This document shows positions 52,366 to 63,640 of a stretch of 64,000 nucleotides of DNA, piece after piece; within the stretch, counting starts at the first letter, position 1, and each line of letters starts with the position of its first letter. The notes under the pieces were generated by a model. The model saw only the letters and a list, made by a program, of their open reading frames with translations, was not told the DNA's origin and did no database searches. The position numbers and the translations under genes were made by a program. This stretch comes from Cordylochernes scorpioides (Eukaryota > Arthropoda > Arachnida > Pseudoscorpiones > Chernetidae): contig CP092886.1 of NCBI GenBank assembly GCA_030710605.1, forward strand, positions 54,687,382 through 54,751,381, written 5' to 3'.

Positions 52366-52459
52366 ACTTTTTTTATTTTATCCATTCTGACCAAAATCTA
52401 TCCGTGAACTTCACACAGTGAACTTCACACAGACAGAATAAGGCAATTATATAAGTAGA

Positions 52460-52560
52460 TTCTTTTATCTGAAGAGAGTAACAACACTGTTACCAAAATA
52501 TCGCACACTATTAATTTATTTGGATTAGGTCTTATTTTCTTATAGCTAAACCAACAATAA
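52460..52560. repeat. Palindromic MITE copy 4, right half
   Basis: TTCTTTTATCTGAAG through GGTCTTATTTTCTTATAGC completes the copy broken at 51005. Confidence 0.85.
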
Positions 52561-52931
52561 TTTGACACTTGTGATAATTCAACCCATATTTTTATGTCCT
52601 GACCTCCAGCCTATCAAATAACCAATGTTAATTCAACACCATCGATAATTTGACCATTTCTCAAATCAAATTTAGACAACATTAGATAATTATTGTTTGA
52701 AAACAATATTTTATTGCTAAAAATATAACACTTAGACACAATGGCGACATTGCGGCCATAGCTCATGAGCATCGTGCTTAAAAGTTTTAAAATGCAGCAT
52801 GGAAAATATTGGTGTTGACGTTGCACACAATTTTTGTTTCCTCCTGGATGATTTAGGCCTAACTTAAGCGGCCACTAGTCACCTATTCAATGGCGCACCT
52901 AATTTATGAATAAATCCCAACTTATTAATGA
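52561..52931. other. Repeat flank, no gene
   Basis: The first 60 bp match 49785-49850 (AATAATTTGACACTTGTGAT), so the MITE and its flank were duplicated together. The rest is unassigned. Confidence 0.5.
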
Positions 52932-53383
52932 CTAGACGAATGACCCGGGCAACGCCCGGGTTTACCCGATTAAATGTTTTATTCAAAAACTATTCGTTAC
53001 ACAATTATAAATTGGCGCCGTGGATGTCACTCTTGTGAAACGTCCCGCTCCAAACTTTACAGTCAGATTAGTTACGATATATAAATCTTCAAATCGAGCG
53101 AGCGTCTATAAATATTTCGATTTAGATCAAGTATTCTAATTATTAAGCGAATATATTATTATTAATAAAATTTTGAGAAGATTTCGATATTAAACGTATT
53201 TATAACCTTGATAGAGGGCGCTGTTCGTGAGCTAAGTAGAATAATTTGAATATATAGTTTTAATATTTAATTTATATATAATTTAAAATAGCCTATCGTT
53301 TTCCTCGTATCTTTTTTACCTATGTATGGAAATTTTGGCACTGTAAAAAAAAAACTTTGCTTCAATAATATGAAAAAATAAAC

Positions 53384-53458
53384 ACCCAGGCTAAGTTTCG
53401 AACCAAGGTTGTGGAAATACGAAGCCGCACACCTAACCATTAAGCTACGCTTGGCATC
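53384..53458 (-). other. tRNA-like module B, second copy
   Basis: Near-identical to 51757-51833, same position in the Helitron. Confidence 0.65.
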
Positions 53459-53725
53459 ATAAATATTCGCATGTAAAGCTATTTCAGGCCTTACATATTT
53501 CTAACGACCTTTTTGAAATAGGGTTTTGAAACATGGAAACTATAATACTTCAAATAAATAGAAATAGAGTGAACACAAATAAAACATACCAAATATTTCG
53601 AATTAGAGCAGTTATTTTAAACGGCGAATTAGATCAGTTATATCTAAAAATGAAAATATATAAATAAATAAAACCTACCAAATATTTCAAATTAGAGCAG
53701 TTATTATATAAATAGTTATATTATA

Positions 53726-54173
53726 TATAGTCACGACCGTCTTTCCTCCTCAATTCCTCATGTCACGGATGCAGGCGCATCATCATTATGATCATTATCA
53801 TTATCTAATGATAATAATAATTATTATTATATTATTATTATTATTTTATTATCATCAACATATATAGTCACCACCGTCTTTCCTCCTCAATTCCTCATGT
53901 CACGGATGCGCGCGCATCATCATTATGATCATTATCTTCTATAGAATCTTCTATCTTTATAATTATGTATATTTACAAAAAGTCAATTCGCTCGCGCCTC
54001 TAGCGGTGAAAATGAGGGGTAATACCAGCTGACCTAATGTACATGTAAAGTTTGGAGCGGGACGTTTCACAAGAGTGACATCCACGGCTCCAATTTATAA
54101 TTGTAACAAATAGTATTGGAATAAAAACATTCAATCGGGTAAAACACGGGCGTTTCCCGGGTCATTCGTCTAG
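53726..54173 (+). mobile_element. Nested plus-strand Helitron, 5' end uncertain
   Basis: Ends in a mutated hairpin (CACGGGCGTTTCCCGGG) plus TCATTCGTCTAG before T at 54173. A 5' start may be at about 53726 (ATATATAGTCACGACCG) or near 53950 (TCTATCTTTATAATTATG). It contains the repeated block also seen in the 6417-7095 Helitron. Confidence 0.65.
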
Positions 54174-54204
54174 TTTATATTATATTTATGAACGGAAAAA
54201 TATG

Positions 54205-54277
54205 TCCAGGGTAGCCTAGTGGTCATGGCATCTGCCCGGTAAGCGGAAGGTCGTGGGTTCGATTCCCATCCCTTGAC
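54205..54277 (+). other. tRNA-like module A, second copy
   Basis: Same sequence and fold as 52293-52365. Confidence 0.8.
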
Positions 54278-54387
54278 ACTTTTTTTATTTTATCCATTCT
54301 GACCAAAATCTATCCGTGAACTTCACACAGTGAACTTCACACAGACAGAATAAGGCAATTATACGTATAATTATATGTATAAGTAGA

Positions 54388-55081
54388 TCCCAGATATTCA
54401 TTAACCAGACCGGCTCTGTGTGGGGGCGCTTTGTCATCCATAAATACGAAATCCAAGCCTTCCGGAAAAGCCAGACATGGGGTTCTAGGATCTCATCCCG
54501 GTATCGCTGGGCATTCGGAGTCCCGGCATCGAACACATGGAAGGGCGTGCGGCCATTTGTCATGATCCCTGCCCAGATCATCACACCCCTTCGACCATTG
54601 GTATCCTTTTCTACGATGTTTGAGGGGTGGTAGAGCGTGTCTCTTTCTCTTCAGATGTAGGAGCATTGGGAATCATTATTCAGGCTGAACTCGACTCTAT
54701 TGGTCATGGTTCCAGTTGACGTGTTATATGCACCATGCAAGGCGGCGCCTCTTCTGTAATGGGGTCGAAGGGAGGCATATTGCAGGATTCCTAGCGTATA
54801 GGCCTTTCATTTAGATTTTGTTAGATGGTTTTCCGGGATACAATTCTGCCAGTGGCCATGGCAAGCTAAGGGAGAGTTGGTGGGCTGATATCTTCCGTAA
54901 TCACTTGGCTGTTAGAGCCAGGTATCAGTCGTTTGTAGTCAGTAGTTTGGCTCCAGAGACGTAATATCATGATTTCAGACACGTTGAACAACTTAGCGAC
55001 TTCCTGCAATGGTTGCCCCATTTCGATCCTCCCGATCACTCTTCCTCGTGATATGTCATCCAGATGGGGCCTTGTAGCCAT
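54388..55081 (-). pseudogene. Tc1-type transposase remnant
   Basis: The N-terminus starts MATRPHLDDISRGRVIGRIE with an HTH (LQEVAKLFNVSEIMILRLW). The catalytic part reads MMIWAGIMTNGRTPFHVFDA and NAQRYRDEILEPHV, then breaks. The C-terminus is cut where the Helitron begins at 54387. GTCCATGAGTGTAC near 55315 may be its outer repeat. Confidence 0.85.
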
Positions 55082-55439
55082 TGCTCGCTTTATTCTTGGT
55101 AAGGTATTAAGTAGGGATAGGATAATCCACTATAAGTGCGCTCTTAAAGCCAGCACGTCAAACTTTTGTTCAACCCAAATCACTTGATTATATGCCAATT
55201 TTTATTATTTATTTTTTTAAAAGAATGTTTGAATTTACATGTATGGGGAATATGCCAAAATATACGTAAATAAGAAGTGGTTTATGCTTAAAATATGAAA
55301 CTTCCTTAAGTTTTGTCCATGAGTGTACTCGTACACAAAGGTTAGCAGAAAACTAGGGTTTGTCCAAAGATGATTTCATGTCAATTATCATTCAGCAATT
55401 GATCCATTGAAGAATTACCCTGAATCATTTTTTAGGCTT

Positions 55440-55970
55440 TCAAGAACAAATCCCCCCCCCCTCCCTTCCAAAAAAAGTAATCGAATTTTGGCATGTAATA
55501 GCCTCAACAACTGCGTATTTGTGCTGCGATGCTACATATGGCCAATTCTTCTCAATAAATGCAAAACATGGACTCTTGAAAAGGAAGCAAGGAATAAACA
55601 GAGCCACAGAGATGTTTTCTATTTTTATAACAGGGCATTTTAAAGATAAACCAGAAAAGAATTTCTAAGAGTCGATGTAAATAGAGCAGCAAACTTCTTA
55701 CAACTTCAATATGGTGTAAAAAGCTTCATACTTGCGGCATATAGTCCGGGGAGATACCGTTACTCCTGTTAACACTTGAGAGCAGATTGTGGGAGACGCG
55801 TTGAGAAGGATGACCAAGGAGGGGGTGGCCGGATGATATTAAAGACTTGGCAACACAACAATTCCTGGACAAATGTAATGATCGAGCACAGTGGCATGTA
55901 TTGGTCGCCATCCTCCATTAAAGATAAGGCACGGAAGAAGAATGACCTCATTAATACACATATATGTGTG
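55440..55970 (+). pseudogene. LINE RT C-terminal remnant
   Basis: Plus-strand fragments: CYIWPILLNKCKTWTLEKEA (about 55533-55592) and a GGGWPDDIKDLA-like stretch (about 55815-55860). These resemble the conserved tail after RT in endonuclease-RT LINEs. Frame changes throughout. Confidence 0.55.
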
Positions 55971-56592
55971 GTGTGGTTGCAGAGTTTTCAATATCTGAAA
56001 TATAGGTACACGTATGTGTACAGGGTGAGCAGATGGTTCAGAACTCTAATGAATGTATTGAAGAAAGCCGTTCACCAAGAACCTGAATTACTCCAAAATA
56101 ACGCACAAATTACTACTAAAATATTTGTAATCACAAAATACAGAAACTTATTTGAAAAATGGAGAGTGTATACACATTAGTGCGAAATTATTGAATTAAA
56201 ATAATGAAAAAAAAAATGCCAAAACACTGCATCATCTCCCTATATAAAGTCAATGTATGTATATTTAGCTATTTGTGGTTTGTTCCTTATGCGTTTCTTC
56301 AATTCATTAAGTAATTTTTTAACTCAATATTTAACCAATCAGGAGGAAATTTTAACAGGATATAAAGTTAAGTCTTTGTGTCATATTTCAAATTGACCAA
56401 GTAATTGACTAATATATACTTTTTTTGTCCGAAAATGATGTTAATAATATTGTTGCATTATGTCTGATGGCAGAAAAAGATTCTTTCAGAAAACATTCAC
56501 TCAAGCAGGTTTTTAATGGTTACATGGAAAGTGGCCCATTAAAAAATATATATATCCCTATATACATATATAATTTTAAACTTTCTCTCTCA

Positions 56593-56594
<2 letters not shown>

Positions 56595-56630
<36 letters not shown>
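56595..56630. repeat. (AT)n microsatellite
   Basis: About 17 AT units followed by a short (TG)n. Simple repeat. Confidence 0.97.
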
Positions 56631-56632
<2 letters not shown>

Positions 56633-56705
56633 TATATGTGTGTGTGAAAATGTTTTGAGAGAATATTTAAAATATATTACAAGAATAAATGTTTAAAATT
56701 ATATA

Positions 56706-57919
56706 CAGGGTGATCCAAAAGTCCCGCACAACTTTAAAAATTAATAACTCCGCGAATATTTGCGCTAGAGCAATGCGGTAAACACCATTGTGTTCAGGAT
56801 GCAATGGGATTTTTTATGGCAAATAATGAAAAATTCGAAATTGATTTTAGTTACAACTTTATTCGCTAGATGGCGCTCTACCAGAATCAGAGATTCAGCG
56901 GCCAAATTGTTTGATAAATTGAAAAATATAATTGAACGACACGTATTTTTCCTTTTTGAATACCAGGAAAGAACCCTAATAATATCAAATGATAAATTAA
57001 TAAAACACCATTTCGCCAAAAGTTAGAAGAATTGTTTGACGATTTTTAAATACAATCTGAGATATGTAAAATAGGTATATGCAAATTAGAACATGCATCA
57101 AAAAAATATTTATATTTTAAATGGAGTTTTGTGAAATAAATTGAATGTTTGAAAATAACTACTGATATCAATACACGATTTTTGAAATGTTAATATAGTA
57201 CCAAAAATTATGATGGCACTACTAATAGGATTTCGTGCTATAAGGAATGTATAGTTTCTTGACTAATTGTCGACACTTGACTATTTAACTGGATCTTTGT
57301 CATGATCCAAAAATGAAATATAGAGGGGAGTGACAAAATATATTTGTCGTACTTTATTCCAAATATCCTATGGGTTTGTCAAATGTTATCATTGTTTATT
57401 ATACTGTACATAATTTTGAAAATGTATCCCCTCAAAAAAAAAACATTTTTAAATCGACCTTTTGCGTTGAAAAACGTGGTAGTAAAATCATTTTGTATTA
57501 TTTTTTGCGCAAAATATCTAAAATTGGGGGGGGAATAGAGAGATTATTCTTTATGCTATTTCTTCTAATGAGCGAAAAGCGATAAACTAAACATAAGGGG
57601 TAAATTTGTGTATACCAGTGTTATTCGAGAAGTTATAACACTTTGGCCTGCACGACATAATATAAAATGTGGGCAAATGACAAACAAAAAAATTGCTGTT
57701 TACAGAAAAAAAAAGAGTCAAGATGTGAGGACAGCATTTATTATTCCCATAACCCAAAACAAAGAGCTGCAAAATATAACACATGAGGTAACTGCCTTCT
57801 CTCTTGTATTAGGTCACAATCATTGCTCAATGTGGCGCCCTTCATTCTCAAACACCGCCTGCAGACGATAGATGACAGAATGGTCACAATTAAATAATTG
57901 AAATTTATAAAACGTGCCA
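56706..57919. other. Transposon-flank sequence, mostly unassigned
   Basis: CAGGGTGATCCAAAAGTCCC at 56706, preceded by TA, looks like a mariner-type terminal repeat and may be the outer end of the element whose transposase is at 57920-58966. No matching end was found near 59000. The rest carries no recognisable gene. Confidence 0.4.
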
Positions 57920-58966
57920 TCAGATAGAAGCCCTCAACATGGCCAATGTGGTAGGCCGGCATCGATAAAAACGCGACTTAATGTACCCCCATAACCGAAA
58001 TTGTAAGGCGTCAAGTCTGGTGATGGCACCGCGGGAGATATGAAGAGGTCCTCCATCTTGCATGAATGTTATTTCTCTTAGTGCTTGTCTGTCCTGCAAT
58101 ATGGGAATAACCTTTTCTCTCAAAAGTTGAACATAACGTTCACCAGTTACGAAAACGGTTTTAAAAGTTCTTCCATTGATTTTTTCAAAGAAATATGGCC
58201 CAATAATAAAAGAAGAAGTAAACCCACACAAAACTGTAACTCTGTGCTGATGAAGTGGTATTTCTGTAAAAATCCTAGGGTTTTCTGTTGCCAAAATGAG
58301 GCAGTTTTGAATGTTAAATTCTCCCTTTAGATAAAAGTGAGCATCATCTGTTCTTAGAACATTTGACAGCCAGTTTTCATCAATATCAATTTGCCGGAAA
58401 ACCCATGCAGCGAATTCTTGACGCTTCTCAAAATCGCTGACTTTCAACTCGTGAAAACTTTGAATTTTGTTAGGATATTTTTATAGAAAAATTCTAAATG
58501 TGTGTTCTCTCCAAACTGTTCCATACGAAATCCCCGTTTGTCGAGAAACTTGTCTAGCACTTACTTCTCCATACGGGGATAACGTTTCAATAGCTTCAGA
58601 ATTCTGCAAAACCGTAACAGCCACTGACTTGCATGTCGATGGTCTTCCACTCCGAGATTTTGCTTCCAGAGATCCAGTTCCCTCAAAACTTTTAATCAAC
58701 CGCTTTAGAGAGTAGCAACTCATTGGTCCTTTACCGCTTCGAAAATCTTTAAAGGAACGAAACGCTTGTAAAGCTTCAGTGGCAGATTCTGAATCACAAT
58801 TTAAAAATTTCACCAAGAGTGCTTTATCCTGTAGTGACGGCATTCCAAGTGGAAGGGGAGAAGTTCGACCACACCTCCTTGCGGTCCCCCCTGGACCCTT
58901 GGAATATTTGACCAAATTCTGGTTCGTTTCCAAGATGACTAACGTTGCAACGGCACCCATTTTCAA
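57920..58966 (-). pseudogene. IS630/Tc1/mariner-type transposase, broken
   Basis: The N-terminal HTH region ends with the SLEAKSRSGRPSTCKS linker and ARQVSRQTGISYGTV. The catalytic part has ELKVSDFEKRQEFAAW, TDDAHFYLKG (first Asp), FMQDGGPLHISR (second Asp) and then LWGYIKSRF without a recognisable SPDLTPCDF box, so the third acid is lost. A frameshift near 58470 separates the two halves. Confidence 0.85.
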
Positions 58967-59059
58967 ATGAAGAGCAAAACTGATATCTCCAGTAATGCTA
59001 CCGCGTCCGGGGTAACCGCCGCGTCAGGAGCTGCAGCTCGAGCTCATGATGAGAAATCT

Positions 59060-60934
59060 ACTACGAGGACACAATTCAATCTACTGCAACTCAATATAAA
59101 TGGTACCCAGAGGAAAATAAAGAGCTGACTTGTCTTCTCCGTGACAACAATGTACATATTAATTGTCCTCAGGAGACAAAATCGAATCAGAATTTGAGAT
59201 TCAATATCAAAGATTATACAACACTACGAATGGACAGACCGGGAAAATTCGAAGGAGGACACGTCGAGGCACGACAGAAGCTCAGGCAATAGAAATCTAT
59301 CTTACAGGTAAAACAATTCCAATCATAAATGTTTATCACCACCATAATATTAGCATCAATACAGGCCTGATAGAGACATTAAGTGAAGCGTCTTCGGATA
59401 TCGCAATCATACTTGGTGATTTTAACGCCGAAAGACCAACTTGGGGATCACCTGTCCAGGATAACAAAGGTCAGCAGGTTGAGGACATGCTAACCGACCT
59501 CGACCTTACGCCGTTAAATAACAAAAAGAACACCTATCTATCCAAGTCTACAGGCACAGAATCCGCAATAGAGATCACAGCGATAAATTACAACATCGCA
59601 CCCACAACACAATGGAAAATTATGATAAGTGCAATCAGTGACCACAGACTAATTTTAACAACCCTAAAATTCAAAATTGAGAATTTCCAACAGAATAGAA
59701 TAACACTGGGAAAAAAATTACAGAAAAGCTCGAAGAACTGTGCAACGAAGAATTAAATCACAGAAGGATTGACAAAAAAATTGGAAAAATTCTCTTCGAA
59801 CATATCCAAAGCTGCAAAAGTATCGATACCTAGAGGTAGACGTAAAGACCTGTGAATACTTTACTGGAAGGACCACAATATCGAGGCGATGATTGCAGAG
59901 AGAGACAATAAAAATGAACTTCTTAAAACAAATAAAACAGAAGAAATCATAAAGGAACTCATTGAAATTAGTCACATAATAGAACAAGAAATTTGGATAT
60001 TCAAACAAGAAAAATGAGCAGAATTCTGGAAAGCCATCACTGGAATATAATTAGTGTTATAAAACAATCAAAACCAACACTAATCCTCCAATACTCTAAC
60101 CGATATGAACAGCGAGAACGAACAAACAGATGGCTGACATAATTGCTGAATATCTTTCAAGCACTTCTAGACTCAGCTATACGAATGAAGGCAGGACTCT
60201 AAAAAATAATATAAACAAGTTAGTTAAACAAGCAAGAAATTACCGTCAACAAGATATTTACTCGAGAGACTTCACACTGAATGAGCTAAATTCATCAATA
60301 GGAAAGTTAAATCCAAGATGTCACCTGGGGATGCTCTAATCTTTGGTCAAATGATTAAACACTTTGGAGACGAAGCTAAAAATCAACTCCTACGAATACT
60401 GAACATTTCATGGCAAATTGGTAAACTACCAAAGAATTGGAAGATATCAATTATAGTGCCAATACTGAAACCAAACAAAGATGCTAAGGAATGCAAGAAC
60501 TATCGGCCAATTGCTCTTACCAGCATACTTTGTAAAATAACAGAATGAATTATCCACTCTAGGCTCATAGTCGGTTCACTAACAATAATAAAATAACCTT
60601 CTACCAAACTGCCTAAAGATCCAGACACTGTACAACTGATAAACCGTTCTACTTCTGTCAATCAATAATAGATTTCTAGGAAAAAATCCAAAGAAGACAA
60701 CGGCCGTATTCCTGGAAATGTACCTCAGCTTTTGATCAAGTGTATAAATTATTTGAAAGGCTGCACAACATCGGAGTAAGAGGAAAAACCTTAATCTGGA
60801 TTGCAGACTTCTTAAGGGGAAGAAGGATAAAGGTTCGGATCAATGGAACATTTTCCAAGGACCGAAGAACATGGGCTGGTGTACCTCAGGGATCTGTGCT
60901 CAGTCCTCTACTCTTCTCGCTATATATTAACCGT
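59060..60934 (+). pseudogene. LINE-B (jockey/I-like) ORF2, truncated by gypsy-C
   Basis: Endonuclease start TQFNLLQLNINGTQRKIKEL at about 59069, QETK near 59175, IAIILGDFNAERPTWGSP near 59402-59455 and AISDHRLIL near 59632. RT begins WKISIIVPILKPNKDAKECK (about 60438) with NYRPIALTSILCKITE, then IADFLRGRRIKVRINGT and GVPQGSVLSPLLFSLYIN, ending where the gypsy-C LTR starts. Several frameshifts. Confidence 0.88.
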
Positions 60935-61070
60935 TGTTTATGTAAATAGATGAATATTATTTGTATTATTTAAAGCCTCATTATGTAAAAATATATGTAT
61001 ATATAAATTGGACATTTGTTGTTGGCCATGGTCAAGTTTGAGCTCTTGTACGTCTAATTACGACACAACA
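60935..61070 (+). repeat. gypsy-C 5' LTR (136 bp)
   Basis: Starts TGTTTATGTAAATAG, ends ATTACGACACAACA, followed by AAAGTGGCGACGAGG. The second LTR is outside the window. Confidence 0.8.
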
Positions 61071-61269
61071 AAAGTGGCGACGAGGATGCGCGATCTACAG
61101 AGCCAGTAAAAAGCTGAGGAAAACGGCGCCTATGCAAGTATAACAACTACATCTTTTAAACAAATCTGACTCTCGGATTATGGAGAGGAAAAATAGGAAA
61201 ATGGGTTAAGATTACATCTTTTAAACTATCTGGATCAAGAAAACAAAGGAGTAGAAAAGATCAGCATGA

Positions 61270-61900
61270 CAAGTTCAAAGTTAATAGTACCTTTTAGATG
61301 CTATAACCCAGTGGAGGACACTTCGATCTTTTTGTCAAAAATTTGAGGCTTTCTTTTTGGCATCTGAAGGAGGAGATTAAAGTGCTGATTTTTACCTCGC
61401 TACCAGATTCTGAAACTTTGAAGCAGGGAAACGACATTTTCTTCCTGGTTTTCGTCCTTCTTTATTTGGCAATAAATTGTAATTTCGTCTATATGTTGGG
61501 AACCATGATGCGAGACCGTTTTGTGGCTGGAATCAAGTCGGAACTCCTGCAAAAGAAGCTACTACAAGAGGACGACGATGTCACCCTGGATAAAGTTTTT
61601 GCAGTGGCGATCTCGTTCGAATTGGCGGAGATAAATACAAGAGAATTACAAGATAAATTAGTGGCCAAGATATCCCCTGTGAATTGAAAGGATAAAAAGG
61701 GTGAGTACAATAATAGTACGGCGCAGTATAGGCCTTTCAAGCAAAGTGGCAAAGGCAAAATAGTGTGTTATAGATGTGGTGAAAGACATTCACACGTGGC
61801 ATCTGTTTTACCTCATAGAACAAATACTTGTTTTAAAATGTAATAAACTGGGTCATTTAAGTAGGGTCTGCAAAGCTAGTAAAAGTATGTGGGGATGTAA
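61270..61900 (+). pseudogene. gypsy-C Gag with two zinc knuckles, frameshifted
   Basis: Pieces include RDRFVAGIKSELLQKKLLQE and the knuckles CYRCGERHSH and KCNKLGHLSRVC, in different frames with stops. The RDRFVAGI motif is the conserved Gag stretch of this gypsy group. Confidence 0.8.
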
Positions 61901-62309
61901 ATTTGTACAAGAGGACTCTATATATTCTGTACAGGGCGAAACTGATGCCACAATAAATTTAACAGTAGATGAATATTCTTTGTGCTTTACAATAGATACA
62001 GGAAGTCCAGTTACGTTAATACCTAAAGATATTTATAAGATTTATTGGCAAGGTAAAAGATTATTTTCAAAAAATTTAAGATTAAAATCCTTTTGTGGTA
62101 AATCAATAGAGATTATAGATCAAAGAAATGTTTTTGTAAAAGAAGCCAACCAATATTTACGATTAATAGTTGTAAATGAAAAAATCCAGGTAATTTTATT
62201 AGGAAGAGAATGGCTTAAACAGTTGAAACTTGATTATTCTATATTGTTTAGCATTAAAATTTTAAATAATGAATATAATAGAAATATATTTAAATATATA
62301 AAAATTTGA
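61900..62309 (+). pseudogene. gypsy-C protease
   Basis: The frame contains FTIDTGSPVTLIP (DTG active site intact) and ends VILLGREWLKQLKLDYS, the usual end of a retropepsin. It is separated from Gag and RT by stops. Confidence 0.85.
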
Positions 62310-63178
62310 TGGATAGGTATGCAGATTTGTTTAACAAAGATTTGGGCTGTCTAAAGGACGTTAGAATACATTTTAATTTAAAAAAGGATGTGACTCCTGT
62401 GTTTTGTAAGGCCAGAAATTTACCTTTCTCTCTAAAAAACAAAGTAGAGAATGAAATTGATCGTTTAGTGAATACTTGCATTTTATAACCTATAGTTCAT
62501 GCATATTGGACCGCTCCAATAGTACCAGTATTAAAAAAGGATGGTAGTGTAAGGATATGTGGTGACTTTAGATGTACAGCTAATAAAGCAATAGAATTAG
62601 ATAGGTATCCCCTTCCATCGATCGATGAGATCTTTTTAAAATTATCTAGAAGCACAGTATTTTCGACTCTAGACCTATCACAGGCTTACTTACAAGTAAT
62701 GTTAGCGGAAGAAGCCAAAGCTGTTGTTGATATAAACACAACAAAGAGGTTGTTTTCTTATAAAAGATTACCATATGACGTAGCGGTAGCACCAAATAAA
62801 TTTCAGAGGATTATGGAAGGCCTATTTTCTGATTTGCCAGGTGTGGCCTGCTACATAGATGATATTTTGGTTGCAGGAAAAGACTTTGAAGATCATGAAC
62901 AAAAGTTGGATCTAGTGTTTAGATGATTGCTAGAAAAAGGTTTAAAGTTAAACAGATATAAATGTAAATTTAAAAAGAAATCGGTGGAATATTTAGGGTT
63001 TAAAATGGATAAATATGGACTGCATCCCTTAGAAAATAAAATTAAAGCTGTGATAGAGGCGCCTGAACCTAAAGAATGTTTCGCAATTGAGATCTTTCAA
63101 AGGACTCTTAATTTATTATTATCGAATCATAAAGAATATAGCAAACATTTTAGCGCTATTCTATCAACTTTTGAATAA
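62310..63178 (+). pseudogene. gypsy-C reverse transcriptase, a few stops
   Basis: IHFNLKKDVTPVFCKARNLP, then DRYPLPSIDEIFLKLSRSTV, STLDLSQAYLQV, GLFSDLPGVACYIDDILVAG (YIDD catalytic box) and FKKKSVEYLGFKMDKYGLHP. Stops at about 62486 and 62924 break it. This and copia-A are the only LTR elements here with RT. Confidence 0.92.
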
Positions 63179-63229
63179 AAATTGTAGATGGAATTGGACG
63201 AAAAAATATCGAATGTTATTTTAAAAATG

Positions 63230-63640
63230 TAAATCATTATTAATAGACTATGGACTAGGCGTAATTCTGAGTTATAGAAATGATAGAAAGGAAGAATGCC
63301 CTATAGATTTTGCTTCTAGAACATTAACTGAAGCGGAAAAACGTTTCTCTCAACTAGAAAAGAAAGCGTTGAGCATAACCTTTGGCGTTGAGAAATTCAG
63401 ACAATACTTACTGGGACGAAAATTTGTATTGGTCACAGACAACCGACCCTTAATTCATTTATTTTCACCTCATAAACCAATTCCCATATGTGCATCATCC
63501 AGAATTAAAAGATGGTCCTTAAAATTAGCTGCATTTAATTATACTGTGGAATTTCGAAAAACTAGTGATAATTCCAATGTTGACGCATTGTCACGTCTTC
63601 CTTTAGAATCGAGTGTCAGGGAGTCTCTTGATGAAGACCA
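63230..63640 (+). pseudogene. gypsy-C RNase H
   Basis: IDYGLGVILSYRNDRKEECP, then FASRTLTEAEKRFSQLEKKA, LVTDNRPLIHLF and NVDALSRLPL. The order and motifs are those of Ty3/gypsy RNase H. The expected first Asp context (TDAS) is altered. Confidence 0.88.

Larger units (their letters stand above)
51006..52459 (-). mobile_element. 1.45-kb Helitron carrying two tRNA-like modules, inserted in a MITE
   Basis: Minus strand starts TCTACTTATATAATTGCC at 52459 and ends CCCGGGCGTTGCCCGGG plus TCATTCGTCTAG at 51006, between A and T. It contains a tandem duplication at the 3' end (about 51060-51230 and 51210-51380), an (ACA)n stretch near 51495 and two tRNA-like sequences. It has no long ORF. Confidence 0.9.
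52932..54387 (-). mobile_element. Second 1.45-kb Helitron with two tRNA-like modules
   Basis: Minus strand starts TCTACTTATACATATAATTA at 54387 and ends with the CGTTG-loop hairpin and CTAG at 52932. High similarity to 51006-52459. A plus-strand Helitron 3' end (to 54173) is nested inside. Confidence 0.88.

Noticed and set aside
55776-56180. 134-codon ORF as a host gene
   Set aside because: Its first part is an out-of-frame reading of LINE tail sequence and the rest has no recognisable domain.
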